A program made the translations under genes and the position numbers. Positions 8,040 through 16,739 of a stretch of 47,078 bases of DNA are shown here, one piece after another. The stretch comes from JAOABP01 sp964590395 (GTDB lineage Bacteria > Hydrothermota > Tepidihabitantia > Tepidihabitantales > Tepidihabitantaceae). The stretch is taken from the NCBI GenBank assembly GCA_964590395.1, contig CAZPVT010000028.1, positions 1 to 47,078 of the forward strand. Direction: 5' to 3'. The notes under the pieces are model-generated. The model made no database searches and was not told the DNA's origin. It saw only the letters and a program-made list of their open reading frames with translations. The number at the start of each line of letters is the position of its first letter. Within the stretch, counting starts at the first letter, position 1.

Positions 8040-8583
8040 ACTGCGAAAAGATTATTCCCAGGCCTGCGCAAACAGCCGGACCGCATAACTTATTGACATA
8101 AAACCCATTAGCACTGATAAAAAGGCTTACTCTCTTTTTTGCGTATATTAAAAATAAATATTAACAGATTTTTGTTTGATTTGCGGTTAATATTTTGAAA
8201 TCACGTGTCTTATCATCTTTAAGCCGGTTTGTGTCCCTGCCCCGGGGGCAGTATCGGGGACGGTATCCTTGAGGGTTTTGGGTAGAGTTATAAGTTGGGC
8301 GTTGAGTTGGGGGGTGGTTTTGGTAATAAGGTTGGTGGTGTATCGGGTTTATATCGCGGTAATGGTCTGGGTAGTGGTTATGGTTCTGAACAGGGTTTTG
8401 ATTATGGTTAGTGATTGGATTTGGGTTGGAGTTATAGATATGATTTGATAAGCGATAGACAGGAGGATTTCGGTTTTGGTACCGGGGAGGAATGTCAGGA
8501 CTAAATTGTGGTTACCATGTGGCCCCATCAGTCAACGGACAACAATTATTGACTTTGACGATTAAGAAATTAAAGTTAAATTG
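8040..8583. other. gene-free region with nested palindrome and decayed Gly-rich reading frame
   Basis: No intact gene is visible. An unassigned promoter-like pair is at 8093-8120 (TTGACA, 16 bp, TGATAA). A nested palindrome lies at 8233-8261: GTCCC pairs with GGGAC around TGCCCC/GGGGCA. From about 8270 to 8503 the plus strand is G/T-rich; in one frame it reads as Gly-Tyr-Phe-rich protein (LGGGFGNKVGG, GNGLGSGYGSEQGFDYG) cut by several stops. This looks like the remains of a low-complexity secreted or structural protein gene. The promoter of the next gene occupies 8549-8576. Confidence 0.45.
8549..8576 (+). promoter_or_regulatory. promoter of orphan 123-residue protein gene, predicted leaderless
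   Basis: TTGACT (8549-8554), 16-bp spacer, TAAAGT (8571-8576), 7 nt to the ATG at 8584. Same geometry as the promoter of the M20 gene. Confidence 0.5.
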
Positions 8584-8955
8584 ATGGAATTACGGTCACC
8601 AGAGGAGTTACGGCAGTTCGTTGATCTCGATCGGGCTGAAGTGGTGGATGAGCGGGCAAAGGGTGGTGAAGTCATTCTTATCCCCTTACTCAACCCTTTT
8701 GCCCCGCTACCCGCACTGAGCGCAGTGGCCGACAACCTTGCCTGGTTTATGGAACAGGTTACCGGTCGTGGTTATCAGAAAACCGAAGAGGTATATGAAA
8801 TCGGGTTTATCGTCCGAGAACCCGGCCACCAAGCTTTTGGCCTTAAGGTCAATGCCGAAAGTGGTTCGATGGTCATCTCCCGGGTTTCTATTCTCGAGGA
8901 CGAAACGGTATTTAGACGCTATGTGAATTACCTGCGCACCGGCATCTTTCTGTAA
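8584..8955 (+). CDS. hypothetical protein, unknown family
   Basis: A 123-residue soluble protein without signal peptide, membrane segment or Cys motif. I do not recognise the family. It is acidic and of mixed alpha/beta character. The ATG at 8584 is preferred over the TTG at 8581 because it falls 7 nt after a -10 box, as in neighbouring genes. Its last 28 nt overlap the 3' end of the BatA-like gene on the opposite strand, so the two are convergent and could form overlapping transcripts. Codon use looks like normal chromosomal genes, unlike the decayed stretch just upstream. Confidence 0.6.
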   Translation: MELRSPEELRQFVDLDRAEVVDERAKGGEVILIPLLNPFAPLPALSAVADNLAWFMEQVTGRGYQKTEEVYEIGFIVREPGHQAFGLKVNAESGSMVISRVSILEDETVFRRYVNYLRTGIFL

Positions 8956-10808
8956 AACTCGGCACCGAGAATTATCATCTCCACTGCCAGCAACAACCCA
9001 GCCCAATAGAAGAGCGGCAGTGTCACCTCAGTACCAGCATCAGCCAAATCGGTTTGGACCCTTATCCCATTTGCCCTTAACCAATGCACCGAAATCGGTA
9101 CCAGATTACCCTCTGCTGGCAGGGGATTGATCGCTATCGCCCTTTTTTCACCGTTGGACAGTTGATAGATACCTGGTATCCGGGTATCGGTAATTTTGAC
9201 CACCGCCCGCTGCTGATCAACTACCGGACTAACTGTCCTTTCCCCTGCTGGTGTTGACAAAATAACCGGTCGAGCGGTGGGGAGCGTGATCACAACCGAA
9301 TCACCAACTGTGTACTCACTCCTTTCCTGAATACGGGCTAAGTAGGTAACGGTACGATGGAGCAGGGGGGCAAAAACCGCTTTGAATACGATGTCCGAGT
9401 ATTCTGGCTGGGGCGAAAAAGTCCAGACAATAAGATTCTCTTCTGGTATTTCGACGATTAACGGATGACCGTCGCTCAACCGGAGCAAAGGTTTACCGCC
9501 CGCGATTCGGACATATTTAAAAACCCGCACTGTTGACAAGTGGCTACGCTGGAATATCTCGAAGATCGGATGCGCCGTATCCACATCATTAGGCGAGACA
9601 AAACCCGCCGTTTGCACCAGGCTGTCGAATTTTAAATGACGTGCTAACACGGCCCCGGTCTTGACATCACTCAAACAAAAAATGGCAGCGCCGTTTGAAT
9701 TAAGATAAAAACCCAACCGGTCAAAATCTGTTGGGGACAGGGCCCCAACATCGCCGATAATCACCAGCCGATAAGAACGTAAATCAATACTCCGTAACCT
9801 GTTAGTATTCATAATAACCGTCTTAACAAACTGGCTATCCGCGCTCAACGCCATTTCCAGATACCTGCCGGAAGGCTCGGTGGAAGCAAAAATCGGCACG
9901 GTTATTCGGGGAAGAACCTCAAAGACAAAGTAGCGCACATTATCGGCAAATAGCGAATCAAAACTCAATTCCACTTTTCCAGTATAAATTCCCGGTTGAT
10001 TTAATGGCAAGGCAAAGTCGACAACGGTGTAAGAGTGAGGGGGAATACTTATAGTTTGTTCTGCCGAGTGTCCTTCAAGCACCAATCGGACGGTTCGGGC
10101 AACTGTTTTCTCACTGTAATTATTCACCTCTGCCCGGATAACGCTGTTATGCCGGTAAACTCTGCTGATTCCCGCATTGTCAAAATTGGTCGAGCCGACA
10201 AAAATAACATTCAGATTTGGAATTCTTAAAAAATAGTCGCTGTCTGGCAGGGAGTTCTTTTGTAAATCGGTTATTAAAAAAATCGGCAGATTTTGGGCAC
10301 GAACGATGGACTCTGCCCGAATTAATACCCGCGTGAGCGGTGTTGCCAGTGACGATGGTTGCAACGTATCAAGCAGACTGTTAACCACACTCTGCCCCAG
10401 AAAAACTGACTCTGGTTCACTGGCAAGTATTAACAAAGGTTTGATGCTACCTTGGGTGATTTGCCGTGCCACCGCAATTGCCTTCTGCCAGCGCTGTCCG
10501 TAACCGAGGCTGTACGAATCATCAAGGAGAACGAGTGCCTGTTGAATTTTAGACAACCTTGAATTCCCCAAAGAAAGATAAGGACGGCTTAAACCCAAAG
10601 GTATTAACAACAAAATTAGGGTCCGGATGACAAGCAGAAGGATCTCCTTCAACCGCACCCAAGAAAACCTTTCCCGGCTAACCGCCTGCAAAAGTAAAAG
10701 CGAGGGAAACTCCTGCCGTTTCAACCGTAATCGGCTCAAAAGATGAATAATTACGGGAATTAGCGCTAACGACATCAACCACAAAAACCCCGGAGCAAAA
10801 AAACGCAT
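8928..10808 (-). CDS. BatA-domain/VWA-like membrane protein
   Basis: A 626-residue inner-membrane protein. The N-terminus (residues 1-80) matches the BatA / aerotolerance-regulator N-terminal module: a first helix near 8-25, the basic segment LSRLRLKRQEFPSL, and a second helix near 58-78. A VWA-like part follows with a MIDAS-type D-x-S-x-S (DDSYS near residue 92). The central part is beta-rich, probably periplasmic, and a C-terminal helix (about 598-618) anchors the end. Its start overlaps the stop of the DUF58 gene (TAATG), so the two are translated together. BatA/VWA and DUF58 proteins usually accompany a MoxR AAA ATPase; no MoxR gene is in this window. Confidence 0.8.
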   Translation of the reverse strand: MRFFAPGFLWLMSLALIPVIIHLLSRLRLKRQEFPSLLLLQAVSRERFSWVRLKEILLLVIRTLILLLIPLGLSRPYLSLGNSRLSKIQQALVLLDDSYSLGYGQRWQKAIAVARQITQGSIKPLLILASEPESVFLGQSVVNSLLDTLQPSSLATPLTRVLIRAESIVRAQNLPIFLITDLQKNSLPDSDYFLRIPNLNVIFVGSTNFDNAGISRVYRHNSVIRAEVNNYSEKTVARTVRLVLEGHSAEQTISIPPHSYTVVDFALPLNQPGIYTGKVELSFDSLFADNVRYFVFEVLPRITVPIFASTEPSGRYLEMALSADSQFVKTVIMNTNRLRSIDLRSYRLVIIGDVGALSPTDFDRLGFYLNSNGAAIFCLSDVKTGAVLARHLKFDSLVQTAGFVSPNDVDTAHPIFEIFQRSHLSTVRVFKYVRIAGGKPLLRLSDGHPLIVEIPEENLIVWTFSPQPEYSDIVFKAVFAPLLHRTVTYLARIQERSEYTVGDSVVITLPTARPVILSTPAGERTVSPVVDQQRAVVKITDTRIPGIYQLSNGEKRAIAINPLPAEGNLVPISVHWLRANGIRVQTDLADAGTEVTLPLFYWAGLLLAVEMIILGAEFYRKMPVRR

Positions 10809-11701
10809 TAGCCTAATCGCCGCCGATGCTCAAGATAAACCAATAGCGCCTGGTCAAAAGGTACGGTGACGTTGAGTAACTGATAGTCAATTCTTCCCTC
10901 GGCGCAACTCCGCCGAAACCTCTCACACCGCCGATCAAACCCCACCTGATACTGCCGCTGAATCAACCTCGGATCAACAGCAACCTCCTGTCTGGTTTCT
11001 AAATCCCGGAAAATTAACGGGGAACGAAAATCAAGCAACCGCTCATCCGGATGAAATAGGTGGAAAACCAGCAACTCATGTTTCCGTGCGCGAAAATGCC
11101 GAAGTGCGTTAATTACCCTGTCAGCATCATCCCACAGGTCAGAGATAACTATTACCAGTCCGCGCCTTTTGATCCGCTCCGCCAGCTCATGCAAACTGGT
11201 ACTGACATCGGTCTCGCCACCAGGTTTTACCCTTTCCAACTCCCGCCAGATAACCCGGAGATGATAACTTGTAGCACGGGGTGGAATATACCGCTCAATC
11301 CGGTCTGAAAAAATAACCAGACCCGTTGAATCCTTCTGCCGGTTGAGTAGATAGGCAAGGCTGGCACCAAGCCAGCGCGCATAATCCAGTTTCGTATAAC
11401 CACCATTAGCGTAGCGCATAGACCCTGATGCATCAACCACTAAATAGGCACGCAGATTAGTCTCCTCCTCATACTCACGTACAAAAAAACGGTCCGTGCG
11501 CCCAAAAACTCGCCAATCAACCCGTTTTAACTCATCTCCGGGCATATACTGACGATACTCAGCGAACTCTACAGAAAAACCCTTGTACGGAGAACGGTGC
11601 AACCCACTGAGAAAACCCTCGACCACTAGGCGCGCTTTCAGATCAATACCTTTAAGCCGGGCAATAACCGCGGGTGTGAGTTCCTGTTTAAGTATGGCCA
11701 T
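10808..11701 (-). CDS. DUF58 domain-containing protein
   Basis: A 297-residue cytoplasmic DUF58 protein with VWA-like fold. The family signature is present: a basic GLHRSPYKGFSVEFAEYR stretch, GDELKRVDWRVFGR, and the MIDAS-like DASGSM. I chose ATG 11701 (MAILKQEL) rather than the upstream in-frame start at 11821, because the longer form would run into the DUF362 gene and adds a non-DUF58 segment. The gene begins 14 nt after DUF362 ends and overlaps the BatA gene by 1 nt. In known systems DUF58, BatA/VWA proteins and MoxR form a chaperone-like set for metal-protein or membrane-complex maturation; the exact client here is unknown. Confidence 0.88.
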   Translation of the reverse strand: MAILKQELTPAVIARLKGIDLKARLVVEGFLSGLHRSPYKGFSVEFAEYRQYMPGDELKRVDWRVFGRTDRFFVREYEEETNLRAYLVVDASGSMRYANGGYTKLDYARWLGASLAYLLNRQKDSTGLVIFSDRIERYIPPRATSYHLRVIWRELERVKPGGETDVSTSLHELAERIKRRGLVIVISDLWDDADRVINALRHFRARKHELLVFHLFHPDERLLDFRSPLIFRDLETRQEVAVDPRLIQRQYQVGFDRRCERFRRSCAEGRIDYQLLNVTVPFDQALLVYLEHRRRLG

Positions 11702-11715
11702 ATACACTCTATCGA

Positions 11716-12864
11716 TTAGCGCATGCGCCCAACCAGCCTCTCCAAGAAACTTCGCAAACGCCCGGCAACAACCATCGCATTTGTCGGGCAGATCTCTGAA
11801 CAGCAAAAGCATCGAATACATCTTCGCCGGTCAATATTCGGATAGGGTTTTAAGACAATCGCTTGAACCGGACAATTACTAGCGCACTCACCGCATCTGA
11901 TACATCTCTTAACATTTAACACCGGTACCCTTGGGACAAACACCTGATATACCGGCTTGGAAACCCTGGTAATTAGAGATGCAAACCCAGTATCGGGGAC
12001 ACGAAACCCCTTGATCGGTGCAAAATCGCCCTTGATCTCAATATCATCCACCTGGATTGGACCCAGACCACGCTCTCCCGCGATACGCAGCATCGGTATC
12101 GCTCTGGGATTCACACCAACAAGCATTGCCATAACCGCATCCAGTGCCACTGCATTACTACTGGTAAGGAGCATTCCCAGCCGCCAAACCCTGCCACCGC
12201 TTGGACCGTTAATTCCATCCATACCGCGCAATCCATCCATAATCGTCAGAATTGGCAGTTTAATCGCCTGGTAGATATCCACCAACAGCTCGGCAAACTC
12301 CTCACCATCTCTAGCCAGGGTATGAAGGTAGGACTTGTAACCACCGGGTATTATCCCGAACATATTTTTAATTGCTCCGGTCAGCACGGTTAGTGCATGG
12401 GTCTTAAAAACCGGAAGATTTAAAATCACATCCGCTTCATTTATGATGTTTGATACTGGTACCTCCTTAACAAAATGGGAGTCGACCCACAAATTTACCG
12501 GTTTAACCCCAGCATTAACAAAACAGCCCTCACTTGCCGCCACGACACCGGTGGGTGCTAAATAATACTCTAACCGCATACCCCTGCTGACACCTGCCGG
12601 ATTATCAGCAACCCAGATCTGGCTCGCATTACGTCTTTTTAACTCCTGAACAACCCGACGCACCAGTTCAGGGTTGGTAGTAACCCCTGCCTCAGGCGGA
12701 TAAGCACCGAGCAGGTTGGGTTTTACCCAAACATTTTTACCGGCGAAATCAAACTCCAGAAAATCCAGCGCCTCAATAACGGCAACTTTAAGCTCTATAA
12801 CCTTCCTGATCAAAACCCTTGCCCGCACCACCTCGTCACTGTCCGGGCAGGATATAGAGGACAT
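11716..12864 (-). CDS. DUF362 domain protein with C-terminal 2x[4Fe-4S] ferredoxin domain
   Basis: A 382-residue protein. The N-terminal DUF362 domain includes VWVKPNLLGAYPPE, the NLPVFKTHALT segment and GGYKSYLHT. The C-terminus has two [4Fe-4S] motifs, CIRCGECASNCP and CIRCFCCSEICP, so it probably handles electrons in the cytoplasm. DUF362 proteins are iron-sulfur proteins of mostly unknown function, common in anaerobes. Start: ATG 12864 overlaps the small upstream gene by 29 nt; a GTG at 12831 or 12828, just after that gene's stop, is a plausible alternative. It lies in the minus-strand run from htrA to batA. Confidence 0.85.
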   Translation of the reverse strand: MSSISCPDSDEVVRARVLIRKVIELKVAVIEALDFLEFDFAGKNVWVKPNLLGAYPPEAGVTTNPELVRRVVQELKRRNASQIWVADNPAGVSRGMRLEYYLAPTGVVAASEGCFVNAGVKPVNLWVDSHFVKEVPVSNIINEADVILNLPVFKTHALTVLTGAIKNMFGIIPGGYKSYLHTLARDGEEFAELLVDIYQAIKLPILTIMDGLRGMDGINGPSGGRVWRLGMLLTSSNAVALDAVMAMLVGVNPRAIPMLRIAGERGLGPIQVDDIEIKGDFAPIKGFRVPDTGFASLITRVSKPVYQVFVPRVPVLNVKRCIRCGECASNCPVQAIVLKPYPNIDRRRCIRCFCCSEICPTNAMVVAGRLRSFLERLVGRMR

Positions 12865-13018
12865 TTGCCAGTGCAACAACCGCTTCGGGTTGACGCTCCT
12901 TATCCGGCGGTAACCCCGCCTCTTTGAAAGTAACATCTACCATTTTCACCACTCCATCCTTAACCGTATAACCGCCACAGACCGCATAACCACCAGATTT
13001 AAGATAAACCACCGACAT
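12836..13018 (-). CDS. small hypothetical protein between acyl-CoA dehydrogenase and DUF362
   Basis: A 60-residue ORF with a purine-rich ribosome-binding stretch (GAGGGGGAG) directly before its ATG, 19 nt after the acyl-CoA dehydrogenase stop. The N-terminal half is Gly/Tyr/Val-rich with CGGYTV; no known motif. Position, spacing and ribosome-binding site support a real gene translated with its neighbours. It could also be the decayed start of a longer protein, since its 3' end overlaps the DUF362 start region. Confidence 0.5.
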   Translation of the reverse strand: MSVVYLKSGGYAVCGGYTVKDGVVKMVDVTFKEAGLPPDKERQPEAVVALANVLYILPGQ

Positions 13019-13037
13019 ACTACTCCCCCTCTATTAT

Positions 13038-14237
13038 TTACTCTGGTTTGGGCAGGGTGATCCTCCCCGTTTTCTCCTGACGTAGACCCAGGGCAAAATC
13101 TGCTTGCAACAACTTGTGAACTTCCCTTGTGCCCTCATAAATCTGTGCCCCCTTGGCGTTACGGTAAAACCTCTCCACCGGATACTCATCAGAAAAACCG
13201 TAAGCCCCAAAAACTTGCACCGCATCGCTTGTCGCCTTTTCAGCCGCCTGACAGGCAAAAAACTTTGCCGCTGAGGTCGCCCTGGTAGCGGTCTTGCCCT
13301 GGTTCTTCTGCCAGCCCGCGTAAAGGTATAACATCCTTGCCGCCTGATAATTTACCGCCATCTCGCCGATCATCTCTTTTACCAACTGGTGCTCAGCGAT
13401 TGGCTTACCAAATGTCTGACGGGTGCGGGAATAATCAACCGCGGCATCGATACAGGCACGGATCAAACCCGTAGCTCCTGCCGCGACGGTATAGCGCCCC
13501 TGATCAATAGCAAACATCGCTATTTTAAAACCCTCTCCTTCTTCACCGACCCGGTTTTCCTCCGGCACCACAACATCACTCATACTGATTGAGCCGGTAT
13601 TACCAGCCCGTACACCCAGTTTACCGTGAATCGTCGTGGTGCTAACTCCGGGCATGCCCCGTTCCAGAATAAAGCAACTTATTCCGGAGTGATCCCGCTG
13701 TGCCATCTTTTTTTGATCAGTCCAAGCGAAAACCAAAAAGTTATCCGCGATATCCGCAAGCGAAATCCAGGTCTTCTCACCGTTGAGGACATAGCTTTTG
13801 CCTTCCTTTCTTGCCCGGGTGGTAATACCCACCACATCTGAACCAGCACCCGGTTCAGTCAACCCAAAAGCGGCGATCTTTTCTCCCCGTGCCTGAGGGA
13901 CAAGATATTTTTGCTTTTGATCCTCATTGCCCCAGGCAAACAAAGTCAGATTGACCAAACCGATATGCACCGAAAGGATTACCCTTAACGAAGTATCCAC
14001 ATACTCCAGCTCCTCGCAGGCAAGTCCGAGTGAGATATAATCCCCCCCACTACCTCCATACCTGACGGACACACTCAAACCCAGGATACCTAACTCCGCC
14101 ATCCGACTCAGAATCCTGCGATCAAAAAAACACTGCCGGTCATTATCACGGATAACCGGCATAACCTCATTCCGGGCAAAATCCCGGGCAAGTTTCTGGA
14201 CTAACAACTGCTCCTCAGTAAAATTGAAATCAACCAT
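13038..14237 (-). CDS. acyl-CoA dehydrogenase
   Basis: A 399-residue FAD-dependent acyl-CoA dehydrogenase, oxidising an acyl-CoA to the trans-2-enoyl-CoA and passing electrons to ETF. Features: N-terminal helical domain, LTEPGAGSD flavin/substrate-binding signature, GEKTWIS, RQTFGKPI, QVFGAYGFS and YEGTREVHKLL, where the Glu in YEGT is at the usual catalytic-base position of short/medium-chain members. Length is typical. A GGAGG precedes the ATG and the gene overlaps purB by 8 nt. Chain-length preference cannot be told. No ETF gene is in the window. Confidence 0.93.
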   Translation of the reverse strand: MVDFNFTEEQLLVQKLARDFARNEVMPVIRDNDRQCFFDRRILSRMAELGILGLSVSVRYGGSGGDYISLGLACEELEYVDTSLRVILSVHIGLVNLTLFAWGNEDQKQKYLVPQARGEKIAAFGLTEPGAGSDVVGITTRARKEGKSYVLNGEKTWISLADIADNFLVFAWTDQKKMAQRDHSGISCFILERGMPGVSTTTIHGKLGVRAGNTGSISMSDVVVPEENRVGEEGEGFKIAMFAIDQGRYTVAAGATGLIRACIDAAVDYSRTRQTFGKPIAEHQLVKEMIGEMAVNYQAARMLYLYAGWQKNQGKTATRATSAAKFFACQAAEKATSDAVQVFGAYGFSDEYPVERFYRNAKGAQIYEGTREVHKLLQADFALGLRQEKTGRITLPKPE

Positions 14238-15522
14238 CGTTAAACCTCCGGTAAATGGCTGGGATATGCTTTAGCAAACTACGCAAATTAAAAACTGCGT
14301 TTAACTCTGACCCTTTTAAATACCGCTTAATCATCGGCTCCTGTTCTGCTAATTCACTAAGGGCCCTGCGGGTATCAACCGCCCGGAATGCCAGCTGCTG
14401 GACGAGCTGATAGGCCTTAGTTCGACTCATCCCCTTATTAACCAGCGCCAGAAGCAGTGCTTGGGAGAAAAAGGTCTCACCGGTGAGCTTCAAATTCTTT
14501 GCCATCCGCTCTGGCTTAACCACCAGTCCGCTCAAAACCCTGTTCATCTGGACTAAACAGTAGTGAAGTAATGTAAAACACTCCGGGATAATAATCCGTT
14601 CTGCCGCGGAGTTGGTTAAATCTCGCTCGTGCCACATTGGAATATTTTCGTGGGCAGCAAAGGCATAGGCGCGGATCACCCGGGCGAGAGAACAGACCCG
14701 CTCACAGATAATTGGATTCCTCTTATGCGGCATTGCCGATGAGCCAGCCTGAGTTTTACCAAAAGGCTCACTTAACTCATCAATCTCGCTCCGTTGAAGA
14801 TTACGGATCTCAGTAGCGATCCGCTCCAACCCGGCGGCGATAAGCGCGAGCACGGACAAAAGATAAGCGTGCCGGTCACGGGGAACAACCTGGGTAGAAA
14901 CCGGCTCCACCTTGAGACCTAACAGCTTTAGCACCTTTTTCTCCACCACAGGTGACAACTGCGTATAAGCACCCACGGTGCCGGATATCTTACCGTAAGC
15001 GATCTCCTCGCTTGCCCTCTTAACCCGGGTAACACCACGCTTCAACTCACTTAACCAGGAAAGGCACTTCAAACCAAAAGTGATCGGCTCAGCATGCATC
15101 CCATGGGTTCTGCCGATCATCGGTGTCCATTGATAGCGCTTTGCCAGACCGCTCACCGTCTTAATCAATGCATCTAAACCGGTTTGTATATACTCTAACC
15201 CGGTAACGCACCGCAATGCCAAAGCGGTATCTACCACATCATAAGAGGTTAAGCCATAATGCACAAACCGCCCTGCCTCCCCCACACTCTTTGCAACGCT
15301 ACGGACAAAGGCAATAACATCATGATTTGTTTCCCGTTCGAATCTCTCGATCTCTTTTAACTTAAAACTCGCGTGCTGAATTCGCTCCGCCGCCTCCTTA
15401 GAAATAATCCCCCTCTCCCCCTGGACCCGAGCCACCGCTTTCTCGACCAAAAGCCAGTAGAAAAACTTCTGCTCTTCGGACCAAAGTTCTCTCATTTCCG
15501 GTGTTGTATACCTGACACTCAT
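14230..15522 (-). CDS. purB: adenylosuccinate lyase
   Basis: A 430-residue fumarase/aspartase-superfamily enzyme that releases fumarate from SAICAR and adenylosuccinate in purine synthesis. The signature SSAMPHKRNP is at residues 261-270, with the catalytic serine in this loop, and GRTHGMHAEP (H140) carries the general acid. HYGLTSYDVVDTA is also typical. Length matches bacterial PurB. It is 16 nt downstream of the HtrA-like gene and overlaps the acyl-CoA dehydrogenase gene by 8 nt. No other pur gene is nearby, so it is an isolated pathway gene in a mixed operon. Confidence 0.95.
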   Translation of the reverse strand: MSVRYTTPEMRELWSEEQKFFYWLLVEKAVARVQGERGIISKEAAERIQHASFKLKEIERFERETNHDVIAFVRSVAKSVGEAGRFVHYGLTSYDVVDTALALRCVTGLEYIQTGLDALIKTVSGLAKRYQWTPMIGRTHGMHAEPITFGLKCLSWLSELKRGVTRVKRASEEIAYGKISGTVGAYTQLSPVVEKKVLKLLGLKVEPVSTQVVPRDRHAYLLSVLALIAAGLERIATEIRNLQRSEIDELSEPFGKTQAGSSAMPHKRNPIICERVCSLARVIRAYAFAAHENIPMWHERDLTNSAAERIIIPECFTLLHYCLVQMNRVLSGLVVKPERMAKNLKLTGETFFSQALLLALVNKGMSRTKAYQLVQQLAFRAVDTRRALSELAEQEPMIKRYLKGSELNAVFNLRSLLKHIPAIYRRFNDG

Positions 15523-15538
15523 AAAACTCCTTGGTTTG

Positions 15539-16675
15539 CTATCTCAACTGATAAACAATTCTCACCTGTTCTCCCTTACGGTCTACCACCAAGTCAATCA
15601 CGCCGGACAGATTATCTATCCGCTCCTTCAATGCCGCCGCGGAATTGACCGCCTTGCCTTGATAGACCAAAATCACATCTCCGGGCATCAAACCGATTCT
15701 CTCTGCGATACTGTTTTCACGCACCTCCACTACCACCACTCCCTTCGTGTGCGCAATGCCGAACCGACTACGCAACACCGGATTGATATCTGCAACCACT
15801 ACGCCCAGTTTTGTAACATACCGCTCATACTCCACCTGCGCCTGCCCTAACGCCTCCTTAATGAATCGCCTAACCTCATTAATCGGACGGGCAAACCCTA
15901 CCCCCTCTGAACCGCCAGCATGAGAGAATATAAAAGTATTGATGCCGATCACCTCACCCAAAGCATTAACTAACGGCCCGCCAGAATTCCCTGGGTTAAT
16001 TGCTGCGTCCGTCTGTATCATATCGGTATAAATACCTCCCCCACGACCGGCACGGATATCCCGATGCAAAGCAGAGATTACCCCCACGGTTACCGTCGGC
16101 TGAGCATCTTCAATTAGAAATCCGAAAGGGTTGCCGATCGCAATTACCCACTCACCGATCAACAGGTCATCAGAATTCCCCAGAGGCGCCACCGGGAGAT
16201 TATCTCCATTTATTTTTAATAACGCCAGGTCCCGATCAGCGTCAAGGGCTATAATTTCCGCAAGAAAACTGCGGTTGTCTGACAGAGTAACCTTAATCTC
16301 TGTCGCATTATTGACCACATGGGCATTGGTAATAATATGCCCTTGGGTATCAACTATTACCCCCGAACCCATCGACTTAATCTCTTGACGAAAAGTGTGC
16401 CGAGGAAAGAAATCACGGAAGAAATCATCAGAACCGAATAAGGCAAACGGGTCATAACTTACCACCCGCACCTGGGTAACCACCACGGAAACCACCGCCG
16501 GACTCACCTTTTGCGCGGCAAGCACAATAGCATTAACCCGGGAACGGTCAATCGCCGTATTCGCTTCCTCAATAGTTGACCTCTCTACCGGTGCCGGTGT
16601 CCGTGGTAAAGCCCCACAACCTACCGGCAAAGTCAACGCAGCAATTACCAGTGTCTCTTTAATAACTCGCCGCAT
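15539..16675 (-). CDS. HtrA/DegP-like serine protease with PDZ domain, lipoprotein
   Basis: A 378-residue secreted S1C protease for envelope protein quality control. The N-terminus has a short basic region, a hydrophobic stretch and a lipobox ending in a Cys (LPVGC, C20), so it is probably lipid-anchored. Trypsin-fold catalytic triad is visible: His in TNAHVV (about 119), Asp in DRDLALLKI (about 149), Ser in GNSGGPLV (about 231). A single C-terminal PDZ domain (about 280-375) includes GLMPGDVIL. The ATG at 16675 is preferred over the TTG just upstream because it lies 6 nt after a -10 box. First gene of the minus-strand run reaching batA. Confidence 0.9.
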   Translation of the reverse strand: MRRVIKETLVIAALTLPVGCGALPRTPAPVERSTIEEANTAIDRSRVNAIVLAAQKVSPAVVSVVVTQVRVVSYDPFALFGSDDFFRDFFPRHTFRQEIKSMGSGVIVDTQGHIITNAHVVNNATEIKVTLSDNRSFLAEIIALDADRDLALLKINGDNLPVAPLGNSDDLLIGEWVIAIGNPFGFLIEDAQPTVTVGVISALHRDIRAGRGGGIYTDMIQTDAAINPGNSGGPLVNALGEVIGINTFIFSHAGGSEGVGFARPINEVRRFIKEALGQAQVEYERYVTKLGVVVADINPVLRSRFGIAHTKGVVVVEVRENSIAERIGLMPGDVILVYQGKAVNSAAALKERIDNLSGVIDLVVDRKGEQVRIVYQLR

Positions 16676-16681
16676 CAAATT

Positions 16682-16709
16682 AGTGTAATAAATAATTACT
16701 ATCGGTCAA
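16682..16709 (-). promoter_or_regulatory. promoter of htrA-purB run, predicted leaderless
   Basis: On the minus strand, TTGACC (16709-16704), 16-bp spacer, TACACT (16687-16682), then 6 nt to the ATG at 16675. Confidence 0.5.
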
Positions 16710-16739
16710 TGGAAAACTACGACTAAAACCTTGCGCGGA

